Below are positions 54,220 through 62,937 of a stretch of DNA of 64,000 nucleotides, piece by piece. Position 1 is the first letter of the stretch; each line of letters opens with the position of its first letter. A program made the position numbers and the translations under genes. The notes beneath the pieces are model-generated. The model saw only the letters and a list, made by a program, of their open reading frames with translations. It ran no database searches and was not told the DNA's origin. The DNA is from Prolixibacter sp. NT017 (lineage in GTDB: Bacteria; Bacteroidota; Bacteroidia; Bacteroidales; Prolixibacteraceae), in the NCBI RefSeq assembly GCF_009617875.1, contig NZ_BLAV01000001.1, positions 3,720,001-3,784,000 of the forward strand, in the 5' to 3' direction.

Positions 54220-55275
54220 TTAAAACTGGTTTCTGTTTGAAATATAGGTTCGCCACTTTTCGATTACCTGCGTCATGTCTTCAGGCAATTCCGAATCAAA
54301 AATCATTTCTTCACCGGTACGCGGGTGTATAAATCCCAGCATTTTAGCGTGCAGCGCCTGCCGGGGAAGAAGCTGGAAACAGTTTTCCACAAACTGCTTG
54401 TATTTCGTGAAGGTGGTTCCTTTCAAAATTTTATCGCCGCCATAATTGTCATCGTTGAACAGCGGATGGCCAATGTAGCGCATGTGCACCCTGATTTGAT
54501 GCGTGCGTCCGGTTTCCAGTACACATTCGACCAGGTTGACGTACCCAAGCTTTTCAATCACTTTGTAATGCGTCACGGCAGGCTTGCCATAATCTCCTTC
54601 CGGGAAAACCGTGAACACCTGCCGGTTTTTCAAACTACGGCCGATGTTACCTTCAATTGTTCCTTCGTCCTCCTTCAGGTTTCCCCAAACAATGGCGTTA
54701 TACTTTCGCTTGGTTGTCTTATTGAAAAACTGTGCTGCCAAATGATTCTTAGCCATTTCGGTCTTGGCAACAACCAACAATCCCGTCGTATTTTTATCGA
54801 TGCGGTGCACCAGTCCCGGGCGCGGATCGTCGCCGCCGTAAAGCGGCAAGTCCTTGTAGCGATAGGCCAATGCATTCACCAGTGTTCCGGAATAATTTCC
54901 GTGCCCGGGATGAACCACCAATCCGGCCGGTTTATTAATCACCAGCAAGTCGTCGTCTTCGTATACGATGTCGAGCGGAATATCTTCCGGAATAATTTTC
55001 AGCTCGCGACGCGGGTAATCCATCACAATGGAAATCTCATCATCGGGCTTTACCTTGTAGTTGGCTTTTACAGAGACATTATTCACCAGAATACTACCGG
55101 CTTCGGCAGCTGACTGAATCCGACTGCGGGAAGCGGTATCGATGCGGTTGACTAAAAATTTATCGATGCGCAAAGGCTTCTGCCCCGGATCGACGGTGAG
55201 CCGGTAATGCTCAAACATTTCATTATCGTCATCCTGCTCGTCCCGATCATCTACCGGCAAATTCTTTTCTGTCAT
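54220..55275 (-). CDS. rluD: RluA-family pseudouridine synthase (RluD-like)
   Basis: The 351-residue protein starts at MTEKNLPVDDRDEQDDDNEM; a longer reading would overlap the PASTA gene. The acidic N-tail is followed by an S4 domain (LRIDKFLVNRIDTASRSRIQ) and the synthase domain with the catalytic Asp in RPGLVHRIDKNTTGLLVVAK and RTHQIRVHMRYIGHPLFND. Length and S4 fusion fit RluC/RluD, which modify 23S rRNA. The neighbour upstream ends 10 bases before; ddl begins 11 bases after. Confidence 0.9.
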   Translation of the reverse strand: MTEKNLPVDDRDEQDDDNEMFEHYRLTVDPGQKPLRIDKFLVNRIDTASRSRIQSAAEAGSILVNNVSVKANYKVKPDDEISIVMDYPRRELKIIPEDIPLDIVYEDDDLLVINKPAGLVVHPGHGNYSGTLVNALAYRYKDLPLYGGDDPRPGLVHRIDKNTTGLLVVAKTEMAKNHLAAQFFNKTTKRKYNAIVWGNLKEDEGTIEGNIGRSLKNRQVFTVFPEGDYGKPAVTHYKVIEKLGYVNLVECVLETGRTHQIRVHMRYIGHPLFNDDNYGGDKILKGTTFTKYKQFVENCFQLLPRQALHAKMLGFIHPRTGEEMIFDSELPEDMTQVIEKWRTYISNRNQF

Positions 55276-55285
55276 CAAAAACTCC

Positions 55286-56089
55286 TTATTTATTATCGTC
55301 GCCCGAAGAAAGGCTGTCAACCGGAAGCTTCAGCCACAGATCGACCGAATGGCCAATTTCGACACCTTCGTGCCTGTTAAATTCCGGCGATTGCTGCCAA
55401 ATGACCGCATTCGTCGAATCTTCCTCTGTCTTGACATCTTTGCTGTAAATAACAGCACCAACCGTCAAAGACACATCCTGCAAAATTTTTCGCCCTTCAT
55501 CATATGTGTATCCGGTCAAATCGGGTACAACCGTCCGCTTATTCTCCATGGTCTTTCCTACAACCAAATCGATAGCTGTTCCCCGGGGAACCAGAATACC
55601 CGGATCAATACTGGAACCGTGCAGCTTCTGCGCAAGCACCAAATTATTGAACTCCGAAGGGCTGAAGGTCACATCGCCTAATTTCAGACTCTTAGATTGA
55701 AGCAATACCCGGGCTTCCCGTAACGAAACATCGGTCAACTTAGGCAGTTGGACCATTTCCGGCTTAACCGCTGCAATGGTTACATAAACCGTGCGTCCCG
55801 CCTTAATGTAGTGCCCACTCCTGGGCATCTGCTCAATCACCGAACCCGGCGAGAAATCGGTGTGGTACACCGAATCACGAATAACCACGTCAATATCTTT
55901 GTTCTTGGCTACTTTTTCCCAATCCGTCTGCTCCAGTCCGGTAAGATTTGGAGTTGGAAATGCTTCGCCGTGATGCGTATACTTCGACAGCGCATACATC
56001 GTCAACCACAGCAAAATAAGCGTAAGCACAACGGCCAGAATTACATTCAGCCAAAAAACCTTGCTTTTCAGAAATTTTCGGAATGACAT
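55286..56089 (-). CDS. Membrane-anchored PASTA-domain protein
   Basis: The 267-residue protein has a short cytoplasmic tail, a transmembrane helix (VFWLNVILAVVLTLILLWLT at 11-30), then three PASTA repeats: TPNLTGLEQTDWEKVAKNKD, VQLPKLTDVSLREARVLLQS, and VVPDLTGYTYDEGRKILQDV. PASTA domains bind peptidoglycan fragments or beta-lactams, normally on Ser/Thr kinases or transpeptidases; here no enzymatic domain is attached. The gene starts the PASTA-rluD-ddl row, so a role in wall sensing is plausible but unproven. Confidence 0.9.
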   Translation of the reverse strand: MSFRKFLKSKVFWLNVILAVVLTLILLWLTMYALSKYTHHGEAFPTPNLTGLEQTDWEKVAKNKDIDVVIRDSVYHTDFSPGSVIEQMPRSGHYIKAGRTVYVTIAAVKPEMVQLPKLTDVSLREARVLLQSKSLKLGDVTFSPSEFNNLVLAQKLHGSSIDPGILVPRGTAIDLVVGKTMENKRTVVPDLTGYTYDEGRKILQDVSLTVGAVIYSKDVKTEEDSTNAVIWQQSPEFNRHEGVEIGHSVDLWLKLPVDSLSSGDDNK

Positions 56090-56263
56090 ATCTTCTTATC
56101 TAGGGTGAATATGACCTTGCAACAAAATTAATCCTAAAGTCGAAAAGTAAAAATTTATCGCACCTGTTGCCCACAAAAAAACCGAAGGCGTGTATCTTCA
56201 TCATTGGATGAAAATTTCACGCTCCGGTTTCAATATCTCTTTGCTGATAAATTCTCAGTGCAA

Positions 56264-57394
56264 TTAATCGAAACGACGAACGATATTGTACAACGTATCG
56301 CGTTCGACAGGCACTTTACCAGCCGTCTTAATCATTTTAACCAACTCATCGGTCGAAGCAGACGGATTCTGCTCTTCAGCACCCGCCATCGAGTAAATCT
56401 TTGTCGAATCATCAATGGTTCCGTCCAAATCATCAACACCAAAAGCAAGTGACAACTGAGCTACCGATTTTCCAATCATCGGCCAGTAGGCTTTCAGGTG
56501 TGGAATATTGTCGAGGAAAATCCGGGCAACCGCGTAGTTTTTCAAATCTTCCAATGTTGTCGATTCAGCAATATGCGAGAATGCATTATTGGAATGACGG
56601 AACTTCAACGGAATAAAGGTATTGAAGCCATGGGTCTGGTCCTGCAATTCCCTCAAACGATTCATGTGATCGACGCGGTGCTCGTAAGTTTCAATCAATC
56701 CGTAAAGCATGGTTGCATTACTCGGAATTCCCAGCTTGTGCGCCGTTTCATGAATCTTCAACCAACCGGCTGTATCGGTTTTGTCGGGGCAGATACGGGC
56801 TCTCGTCTTTTCATCAAAAATTTCAGCACCACCACCCGGCATCGAATCCAAACCGGCTTTTTTCAGGGTCTGCAATCCTTCTTCCAACGATAGTCCTGCT
56901 TTCTTAATCATCGCATCCACCTCAACAGCTGTGAAGCCTTTGATATGAATATCAGGCAATACCGACTTGACCGTTTGAACTAAATCGGCATAATAGAAAA
57001 GATCGCGGTTGGGGTGTACAGCACCCACGATGTGTACTTCCGTAATATCTTTCCCTACATAACTTTCGGATTTGCGCCGAATATCGTTCAAACTGTGTTC
57101 CCAGCTTCCTTCTTCACCATTGTCACGACGATAGGAACAAAATGAGCAGTGGCTTTCGCAAATATTCGTCGGCTCAATATGAAAGTTGCGATTGAAATAG
57201 ACATATTCGTCATTGATACGCTGACGCACTGCATTGGATAACATCGACAAAAAAGGAATCTCGCCTTCCTGATAAAGTGTAACTCCTTCATCGAAAGTAA
57301 TACGTTCTCCATTAAGTGCTTTTCCAGCTATATCCAGTAATCTGCTGTTCGATACGGTGGTCTTCAGCAGAGAGAAAACATCACTGTTTTGCAT
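56264..57394 (-). CDS. mqnE: Aminofutalosine synthase MqnE (radical SAM)
   Basis: The 376-residue protein has the radical-SAM cluster ligands in TNICESHCSFCSYRRD (Cys-X3-Cys-X2-Cys), followed by TEVHIVGAVHPNRDLFYYAD, HIKGFTAVEVDAMIKKAGLS, and DSMPGGGAEIFDEKTRARIC, the distinguishing motif of MqnE over MqnC. It adds S-adenosyl radical to 3-[(1-carboxyvinyl)oxy]benzoate, making aminofutalosine in the alternative menaquinone pathway. Other mqn genes are not adjacent. It stands between the PASTA cluster and rpmH, all minus strand. Confidence 0.93.
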   Translation of the reverse strand: MQNSDVFSLLKTTVSNSRLLDIAGKALNGERITFDEGVTLYQEGEIPFLSMLSNAVRQRINDEYVYFNRNFHIEPTNICESHCSFCSYRRDNGEEGSWEHSLNDIRRKSESYVGKDITEVHIVGAVHPNRDLFYYADLVQTVKSVLPDIHIKGFTAVEVDAMIKKAGLSLEEGLQTLKKAGLDSMPGGGAEIFDEKTRARICPDKTDTAGWLKIHETAHKLGIPSNATMLYGLIETYEHRVDHMNRLRELQDQTHGFNTFIPLKFRHSNNAFSHIAESTTLEDLKNYAVARIFLDNIPHLKAYWPMIGKSVAQLSLAFGVDDLDGTIDDSTKIYSMAGAEEQNPSASTDELVKMIKTAGKVPVERDTLYNIVRRFD

Positions 57395-57565
57395 GATTTC
57401 CAGTTTTTCTGAATTATACGTCCGGATTTCCCGGAATCAGCGACTAAAGTACAAAAAAATACCTTGGTGTCCGCTAAAAAACAGGCCAACATCGGCCATA
57501 AACAACAAAAGGTAAAGAGTATTAGCTCCTTACCTTCCGTATATCGTACTCGAAAATAATGTTCA

Positions 57566-57724
57566 TTATCTCTTGTGACGCGGCTCATCTGAAACAGTCA
57601 GTTTTTTCCGACCTTTCGCACGACGAGCTTTAAGAACTTTGCGACCGTTTACAGTCGCCATTCTTTCACGGAAACCATGTTTGTTTTTCCTTTTCCTGTT
57701 ATGCGGCTGAAATGTTCTTTTCAT
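57566..57724 (-). CDS. rpmH: 50S ribosomal protein L34
   Basis: This 52-residue basic protein is short and easily missed. It reads [20 protein letters not shown] followed by [20 protein letters not shown] and a short acidic-then-basic tail, the universal L34 pattern. The start is fixed by the family's MKRTFQP. A good minus-strand promoter lies about 55 bases upstream. The gene is not beside dnaA or rnpA here, unlike in Proteobacteria. Confidence 0.96.
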   Translation of the reverse strand: MKRTFQPHNRKRKNKHGFRERMATVNGRKVLKARRAKGRKKLTVSDEPRHKR

Positions 57725-58073
57725 CTCTGAAAATATTTTACTGTTTAATTTCTTTTGTACTTCCTTGCCAATTCGGACTGCAAAATTAACTCTTTTTTTC
57801 TTTGCTCCAAACGAATCGGGTTTTTTATAGCTTTTTCTCCGGCAATAATTTCCAGCCAGACAGACGCTGCAAATATATTATTTTGAGGGACAAATTTCAT
57901 CCCTGATATGTTTCAAAAATGGCCTGTAAAATATTTTATCTTTACGCCCGTTAAGTTTTATGGCATACTATATGTTATATACAGGCGAATCAAGACAATT
58001 CAATTGACAAATTGTTTTTTGATTTTCCCGTATGAAAAGAGACATTCTTAAAAACGTGCTTAAAAAACACCCA
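57725..58073. other. Divergent intergenic region between rpmH and a lipoprotein gene
   Basis: About 350 AT-rich bases hold the rpmH promoter and no supported ORF. For the plus-strand lipoprotein gene I see only a weak TATCTTTA near 57938. Confidence 0.5.
57781..57811 (-). promoter_or_regulatory. Bacteroidota promoter for rpmH
   Basis: On the minus strand, TTTG (57808-57811) and TAATTTTG (57781-57788) are separated by exactly 19 bases. Transcription should start near 57775. Confidence 0.75.
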
Positions 58074-59243
58074 ATGAAAAACTTGCATTATTTACTGTTC
58101 TTCGTCCTGCTGGTGACCTCTTGTGCATCGCCGAAGAAATACCTGGCCAATCAAAACTACGATGCGGCGATTGGAAAAGCCGTGCATAAACTACTCAAGT
58201 CGCCCCGCAAAGCGGAACTGATGGCAACCATCGACCGGGCTTATAAGCTGGCCAACCAACAAGACCTGGAACGGGTTAAATTCCTCGAGCAGGAAGGGAG
58301 TCCGCGAAACTATGATGAAGCAGTGGATATCTACCGCCGTTTGAAAAACCGCCAGGCGCTGGTAAATACGGTTACGCCATTCCGTTACAACGGGAAAGTT
58401 TACAATTACCCGCTGGTGGATTATGACCAGAAACTCATCGCATCGAAAAGAAAAGCGGCTGATTATCTTTACGCTCACGGTAACAAACTGATGCAAAACG
58501 GCGACAAAGAATCTTTCCGGAAAGCTTATCAAGAATTCGCTAAAGTGAAAGAGTACACCGGAGATTACACCGATATCGATCAAAAAATGGCAGAAGCCCA
58601 TGATAAGGGAATGAGCCGTGTTCTGGTCCAGGCCATCAACAATACCCACTTAAAGTTTTCGCCCCAATTCATGGACAATCTGCTGACTATTGATAACAGT
58701 GGATTAAACAGTGACTGGGTGGAGTATGATTTCCGCGATATGGACCGGCAGATGCAGTATGACTACTACGTCAATGTCAATCTGAACAATATCCAGATTT
58801 CTCCCGACCAATCGGAAGAAAAAGATTACACCGAACAAAAGAAGGTGGAAGATGGCTGGAACTATGCGCTTGACAGCCGCGGCAACGTGATGAAAGACTC
58901 CCTTGGCAATGACATTAAAATCAAAAAATACAAAGAGTTGAAGTGTACGGTTATCGAAACCCATCAGCATAAGACCTGCCAGGTGAACGGCGTGGTAGAA
59001 TACCTGCAGAATAATCCGTCGAAATTACTTCGAAAAGTACCTATTGGCACCAACCTCGATTTCGATCATTCATGGGCTCGCGCTGTTGGTGATTTGGGGG
59101 CACTCAGCGAAGAATCGAAGAAAAAATGCCAGGTAAAAGCGATGCCTTTCCCATCCAACCTCGATATGGTTTATGAAGGAACCGATAAATTGAAGCTGGC
59201 AATTACCAATGTCATCAGAAATAACCGGCAGTTTATTTATTAA
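58074..59243 (+). CDS. Uncharacterised lipoprotein with helical N-terminal repeats
   Basis: The start at 58074 gives a lipoprotein signal MKNLHYLLFFVLLVTSCASP (Cys 17); a longer reading adds a polar tail before it. Residues 20-200 are helical and TPR-like (YLANQNYDAAIGKAVHKLLK, NYDEAVDIYRRLKNRQALVN, FRKAYQEFAKVKEYTGDYT). The second half is mixed (DWVEYDFRDMDRQMQYDYYV, KCTVIETHQHKTCQVNGVVE) with no recognised domain. It may be a periplasmic scaffold protein. Convergent rsmG ends nine bases away. Confidence 0.8.
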   Translation: MKNLHYLLFFVLLVTSCASPKKYLANQNYDAAIGKAVHKLLKSPRKAELMATIDRAYKLANQQDLERVKFLEQEGSPRNYDEAVDIYRRLKNRQALVNTVTPFRYNGKVYNYPLVDYDQKLIASKRKAADYLYAHGNKLMQNGDKESFRKAYQEFAKVKEYTGDYTDIDQKMAEAHDKGMSRVLVQAINNTHLKFSPQFMDNLLTIDNSGLNSDWVEYDFRDMDRQMQYDYYVNVNLNNIQISPDQSEEKDYTEQKKVEDGWNYALDSRGNVMKDSLGNDIKIKKYKELKCTVIETHQHKTCQVNGVVEYLQNNPSKLLRKVPIGTNLDFDHSWARAVGDLGALSEESKKKCQVKAMPFPSNLDMVYEGTDKLKLAITNVIRNNRQFIY

Positions 59244-59252
59244 CCGGAAAAC

Positions 59253-59885
59253 TTAAAGCGAAAGGCAGACCACTTTTTTGGTCTCGAAGAAAGATTCGCT
59301 GAAAAAATCAGCAATCGAATATAGTTCCACGTCCCGTCGGAATGGTTTTATTTCATCGGCAAAGTCGCCACCCTTGAGATAAATGATTCCGTTGGGACGT
59401 GCGTTTTTTTGCTCTTTGGCTATGTTTTTCCGAACCATCGCCACAAACTTCGGGAAAGCTGTTACGGCCCGGCTAACCACGAAATCGAAAGGCTCTTTCA
59501 CCTGTTGAACACGGGTATGAACTCCTTTCACGTTCGTTAATCCCAATGCTGCCGCTACTTCATTCACCACTTTTATTTTCTTACCAATCGAATCAACCAA
59601 TAAGAATTCCGTTTCCGGAAATAAAATAGCCAATGGTATTCCCGGAAAACCGCCTCCTGTGCCTACGTCCATGATGCGCGTTCCCGGCACAAAATTTATC
59701 ACTTTGGCAATGGCCATCGAATGCAAAACGTGGTGGATATAAAGCTCGTCAATATCCTTCCGGGAAATCACGTTAATTTTCTCGTTCCATTCACGGTAAA
59801 GCGCTCCAAGCCGGGCAAAACGGTCGTATTGCTCCTGTGTTAAATCGGGAAAGTACTTCTGAATAATCTCCATTGCGATGCTCAT
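59253..59885 (-). CDS. rsmG: 16S rRNA (guanine527-N7)-methyltransferase RsmG
   Basis: The 210-residue protein shows NEKINVISRKDIDELYIHHV, IMDVGTGGGFPGIPLAILFP (SAM motif I), KIKVVNEVAAALGLTNVKGV, and FDFVVSRAVTAFPKFVAMVR. It N7-methylates G527 of 16S rRNA. It is translationally coupled to the sigma-factor gene upstream: the sigma TGA and the rsmG ATG overlap (ATGA). This order suggests shared transcription of glycosyltransferase, sigma factor and rsmG. Confidence 0.95.
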   Translation of the reverse strand: MSIAMEIIQKYFPDLTQEQYDRFARLGALYREWNEKINVISRKDIDELYIHHVLHSMAIAKVINFVPGTRIMDVGTGGGFPGIPLAILFPETEFLLVDSIGKKIKVVNEVAAALGLTNVKGVHTRVQQVKEPFDFVVSRAVTAFPKFVAMVRKNIAKEQKNARPNGIIYLKGGDFADEIKPFRRDVELYSIADFFSESFFETKKVVCLSL

Positions 59886-60502
59886 TTGCCCGTTTTATCG
59901 GAACCCATTTCGGTTTTCTTCAACAGGTTAAACAGCATTTCGCGGGCACGAAAGAGCTGCACTTTGACGGTTCCAAGGGGCAAATTTAACTCTTTTGCTA
60001 TTTCGTCATACGAATACTCTTTGAAATATCGGAGTTCGACCAACATGCGGTAACGCGGCTTCAGGCGACTCACCATCCGGCGAAGAATATTGGCACGCTG
60101 CTGACGAATATATTTTTCTTCGGGCGAAAGTGTTTCTGATTTGAAATTCGGATTGTATTCCGAATCTTTCCGGTCGGTATCGGGATTCTCCAGCGGAACC
60201 GTATTGGCTCTTCGCTTACGCAGAAAATCGATCCCATTGTTTGAGGCAATCCGGAACAACCAGGTACTAAAAGCAAACTTGGGTGAATATTGATGAAGAT
60301 TGGTAAAAGCTTTTCCAAAAGCCTCGATGGTTAAATCTTCCGCATCGGCGCGGTTATTAACCATTTTTAGCAACATAAAATAAATAGCATCTTTATAACG
60401 GTTCATCAACCGCGCAAAAGCATACTCGTCCCCTTCCCTTGCCAGCTTTACAAGCTCAAGGTCTCTACGTGCATTCTCTGACAAATTGGGGTTTATTTCC
60501 AT
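59882..60502 (-). CDS. RNA polymerase sigma-70 factor (ECF/SigW type)
   Basis: The 206-residue form starts at MEINPNLSENARRDLELVKL; an earlier ATG (60544) would overlap the glycosyltransferase by 52 bases. Region 2 is at 25-95 (YAFARLMNRYKDAIYFMLLK, DAEDLTIEAFGKAFTNLHQY, FAFSTWLFRIASNNGIDFLR), region 4 at 140-195 (LKPRYRMLVELRYFKEYSYD, EIAKELNLPLGTVKVQLFRA). No anti-sigma gene is adjacent. The arrangement fits a widely conserved Bacteroidota sigma factor with general duties rather than a nutrient-specific one. Confidence 0.92.
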   Translation of the reverse strand: MEINPNLSENARRDLELVKLAREGDEYAFARLMNRYKDAIYFMLLKMVNNRADAEDLTIEAFGKAFTNLHQYSPKFAFSTWLFRIASNNGIDFLRKRRANTVPLENPDTDRKDSEYNPNFKSETLSPEEKYIRQQRANILRRMVSRLKPRYRMLVELRYFKEYSYDEIAKELNLPLGTVKVQLFRAREMLFNLLKKTEMGSDKTGK

Positions 60503-61620
60503 TTCTTCCTCTCCGCCGCAATGTGCTGTCTCCAGCTCATCCAACCATTAATCAGCGGCAGGCAGGTTCTGTACAGAAAGCTTCGCAACACCAATCCTCT
60601 ATCACCCAAACGATTCGAGGCAACTATCATCAGGATAAATTCCAGCAAAAACCGAAATGCCCATATGCCCAGAATCCAAAACCGATAAGGTGATATAACC
60701 AGAAGAACCAGCAAGGCAACATCTGTCAAAATCCTGCTTACCATATCAAGCGATAAATAAAACCGCTGGGATACAGAAAATTTTCTTCTTAATAACAAAT
60801 GTTTCTTTTTTAAGTTCATCCAGTCATAGTACATCAGCGGACCTGAAATACCCACAGAAGTGGCAGCACCGAAGGCCACTGCAGAATTCTTCTTACGCGA
60901 TAATTTGTTGACGAACATTTCGTTTTCACCGAAAGGTGTATCCAGTTGAGCGGCAAATCCCCGCTTTTCAAGGAAATATTTCCGGCGATAAGCCAGGTTA
61001 ATATTCGAAATAGGCATCGGTAATCCGAAAAACCACGCCGGACCGTATCGAAGTGCCAGCGTGAAATTCTCAATACGCGTCCACCATCTTCCATAACCGG
61101 AAGTACGCGAGTAATTAACGTATCCAAACACAATATCTTTTCCCGGTTCGAGATAAGCAGAATAGGCATCGAGCCAGCCTGAGCCGGGAACTACCACCTG
61201 CGGATCGAGGAAGATTAACCAATCGTTGGTGGCAGCCCGAATACCAACTGTCAACGCCAGCGCATTGGCAAAATCAGTTTCCTGTTTCACGATGGTTGTC
61301 TTCAACTGTAGATACTTGCTTTTCATTACCCTCAACACGGCATCCGTATGATCGGTCGAGCAATCGTCAACCACTATGACTTCGTAATTCGGGTAATTCT
61401 GTTCCAGCAGAGGCGGCAAAGTTTCCTTTAATTCTTCGGCATAGTTCCGGGAAGTAATAATCAGCGAAACCGAAGGCTTCTCTGACGAAGGTTGTTGCTT
61501 CTTTCGAAAGATCAATGAGGCGAGCGAAATCAGATAAACCAACTGAATAAGCGTTCCTATTGCCAAAACAGCCATTCCGATAAGTTCCACCAAACTAAAT
61601 GTAAGATTATCTGTCAGCAT
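60493..61620 (-). CDS. Membrane glycosyltransferase family 2 protein
   Basis: The 375-residue protein has an N-terminal membrane helix (LVELIGMAVLAIGTLIQLVY), a GT-A domain (SLIITSRNYAEELKETLPPL, VIVVDDCSTDHTDAVL, DWLIFLDPQVVVPGSGWLDA) and two C-terminal helices (DVALLVLLVISPYRFW, FRFLLEFILMIVAS). The DDCSTD and LDPQ (in place of DxD) motifs bind nucleotide sugar and metal. Substrate unknown. It heads a minus-strand run with the sigma and rsmG genes, overlapping the sigma start by about 10 bases. Confidence 0.88.
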   Translation of the reverse strand: MLTDNLTFSLVELIGMAVLAIGTLIQLVYLISLASLIFRKKQQPSSEKPSVSLIITSRNYAEELKETLPPLLEQNYPNYEVIVVDDCSTDHTDAVLRVMKSKYLQLKTTIVKQETDFANALALTVGIRAATNDWLIFLDPQVVVPGSGWLDAYSAYLEPGKDIVFGYVNYSRTSGYGRWWTRIENFTLALRYGPAWFFGLPMPISNINLAYRRKYFLEKRGFAAQLDTPFGENEMFVNKLSRKKNSAVAFGAATSVGISGPLMYYDWMNLKKKHLLLRRKFSVSQRFYLSLDMVSRILTDVALLVLLVISPYRFWILGIWAFRFLLEFILMIVASNRLGDRGLVLRSFLYRTCLPLINGWMSWRQHIAAERKKWK

Positions 61621-61743
61621 TATTCTTTTGGTTTTCCGAGTCTCCCAAAAATAGATAATGACGGAGTATAATACCTACATATCGTTAATTTTTTTTCACA
61701 TATCTCAATCATAAGGTCTCCGGGGATATTACACCATAATAAT

Positions 61744-61751
61744 TATCTTTG
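61744..61751 (+). promoter_or_regulatory. Possible -7 element for tgt
   Basis: TATCTTTG matches the -7 box 19 bases before the ATG at 61771. No clear -33 element is seen. Confidence 0.5.
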
Positions 61752-61770
61752 TGCGTCACAATTTTTGGTA

Positions 61771-62901
61771 ATGAAGTTCGAACTACAATATACACTGCAG
61801 GGAACCAAAGCCCGTGCGGGAAAACTTTATACTGCTCACGGCGAAATTGAAACGCCGATTTTTATGCCTGTCGGAACGGTTGGCTCGGTAAAAGGCGTCC
61901 ATTTTCGGGATCTGAAAGATGATGTAAACGCCCAGATTATTCTGGGAAACACCTACCACCTGTATCTTCGTCCGGGCATGGATACCATTGAAAAAGCTGG
62001 AGGTTTGCACAAATTCAACGGCTGGGACGGTCCCATCCTGACTGATAGCGGCGGTTTCCAGGTTTTCTCGCTGGGCGATATTCGTAAACTATCGGAAGAA
62101 GGAGCCAAATTTCAGTCGCACATCGATGGTTCCCGACATATGTTTACGCCGGAAAATGTGGTTGATATTCAACGGACCATTGGTGCCGATATCATCATGG
62201 CTTTCGACGAATGCCCTCCGGGAGATTCGGATTTCGATTACGCCAAAAAGTCGCTGGAGCTTACCCAGCGTTGGCTGGAACGTTGCATCAAACGTTTCGA
62301 TAAAACGGACCCCAAATATGGCTACGACCAAACGCTCTTCCCTATTGTTCAGGGTGGAATTTATCCGGAATTGAGAAGAAAAGCGGCTGAGCATGTCATC
62401 TCGTTTGAACGTGACGGTTATGCCATTGGCGGTCTTTCGGTAGGAGAAAAAGAGGAAGATATGTATTCGACCATTGAAGTCGTGAATGAAATTCTTCCGG
62501 AAGACAAACCCCGCTACCTGATGGGAGTCGGTACGCCGGTCAATATTCTGGAAGCCATTGACAGAGGCGTGGACATGTTCGATTGCGTGATGCCCACCCG
62601 GAACGGACGAAACGGAATGTTATTCACCAGCGAAGGCATTATCAACATCAAGAATAAGAAATGGGAGAACGACTTTTCACCGGTCGACCCGAATGGCACC
62701 TCGTTTGTTGATCATCATTACACGCGGGCTTATTTGCGGCACTTGTTCCAGGCAAAAGAAATGCTGGGTGCGCAAATCGGAAGTCTCCACAACCTGGCCT
62801 TCTACCTTTGGCTGGTTGGTGAAGCCCGTGAACAGATTAAGGCAGGAACATTCAAACAATGGAAGAATGTAATGGTGGAAAAAGTGAGTCGTCGTTTGTA
62901 G
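61771..62901 (+). CDS. tgt: tRNA-guanine transglycosylase (queuine/preQ1 insertion)
   Basis: The 376-residue TIM barrel starts MKFELQYTLQGTKARAGKLY. It shows TPIFMPVGTVGSVKGV, LGNTYHLYLRPGMD, ILTDSGGFQVFSLGDIRKLS with the base-binding Asp, LMGVGTPVNILEAIDRGVDM, and FDCVMPTRNGRNGMLFTSEG with the nucleophilic Asp region. The zinc ligands of the usual C-X-C-X2-C site are replaced here by a SFVDHHYTRAYLRHLFQAKE stretch. It exchanges G34 of certain tRNAs for preQ1. The downstream permease lies 36 bases away. Confidence 0.95.
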   Translation: MKFELQYTLQGTKARAGKLYTAHGEIETPIFMPVGTVGSVKGVHFRDLKDDVNAQIILGNTYHLYLRPGMDTIEKAGGLHKFNGWDGPILTDSGGFQVFSLGDIRKLSEEGAKFQSHIDGSRHMFTPENVVDIQRTIGADIIMAFDECPPGDSDFDYAKKSLELTQRWLERCIKRFDKTDPKYGYDQTLFPIVQGGIYPELRRKAAEHVISFERDGYAIGGLSVGEKEEDMYSTIEVVNEILPEDKPRYLMGVGTPVNILEAIDRGVDMFDCVMPTRNGRNGMLFTSEGIINIKNKKWENDFSPVDPNGTSFVDHHYTRAYLRHLFQAKEMLGAQIGSLHNLAFYLWLVGEAREQIKAGTFKQWKNVMVEKVSRRL

Positions 62902-62937
62902 TTTACTATTAAATTCGCAGAAAATACGCTTAGTCGC

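Noticed and set aside
54325..55113. 262-codon plus-strand reading frame inside rluD
   Set aside because: Antisense shadow of a well-conserved pseudouridine synthase.
57566..58073. oriC region near rpmH
   Set aside because: rpmH marks the origin in some phyla, but here no dnaA, rnpA or box cluster is present.
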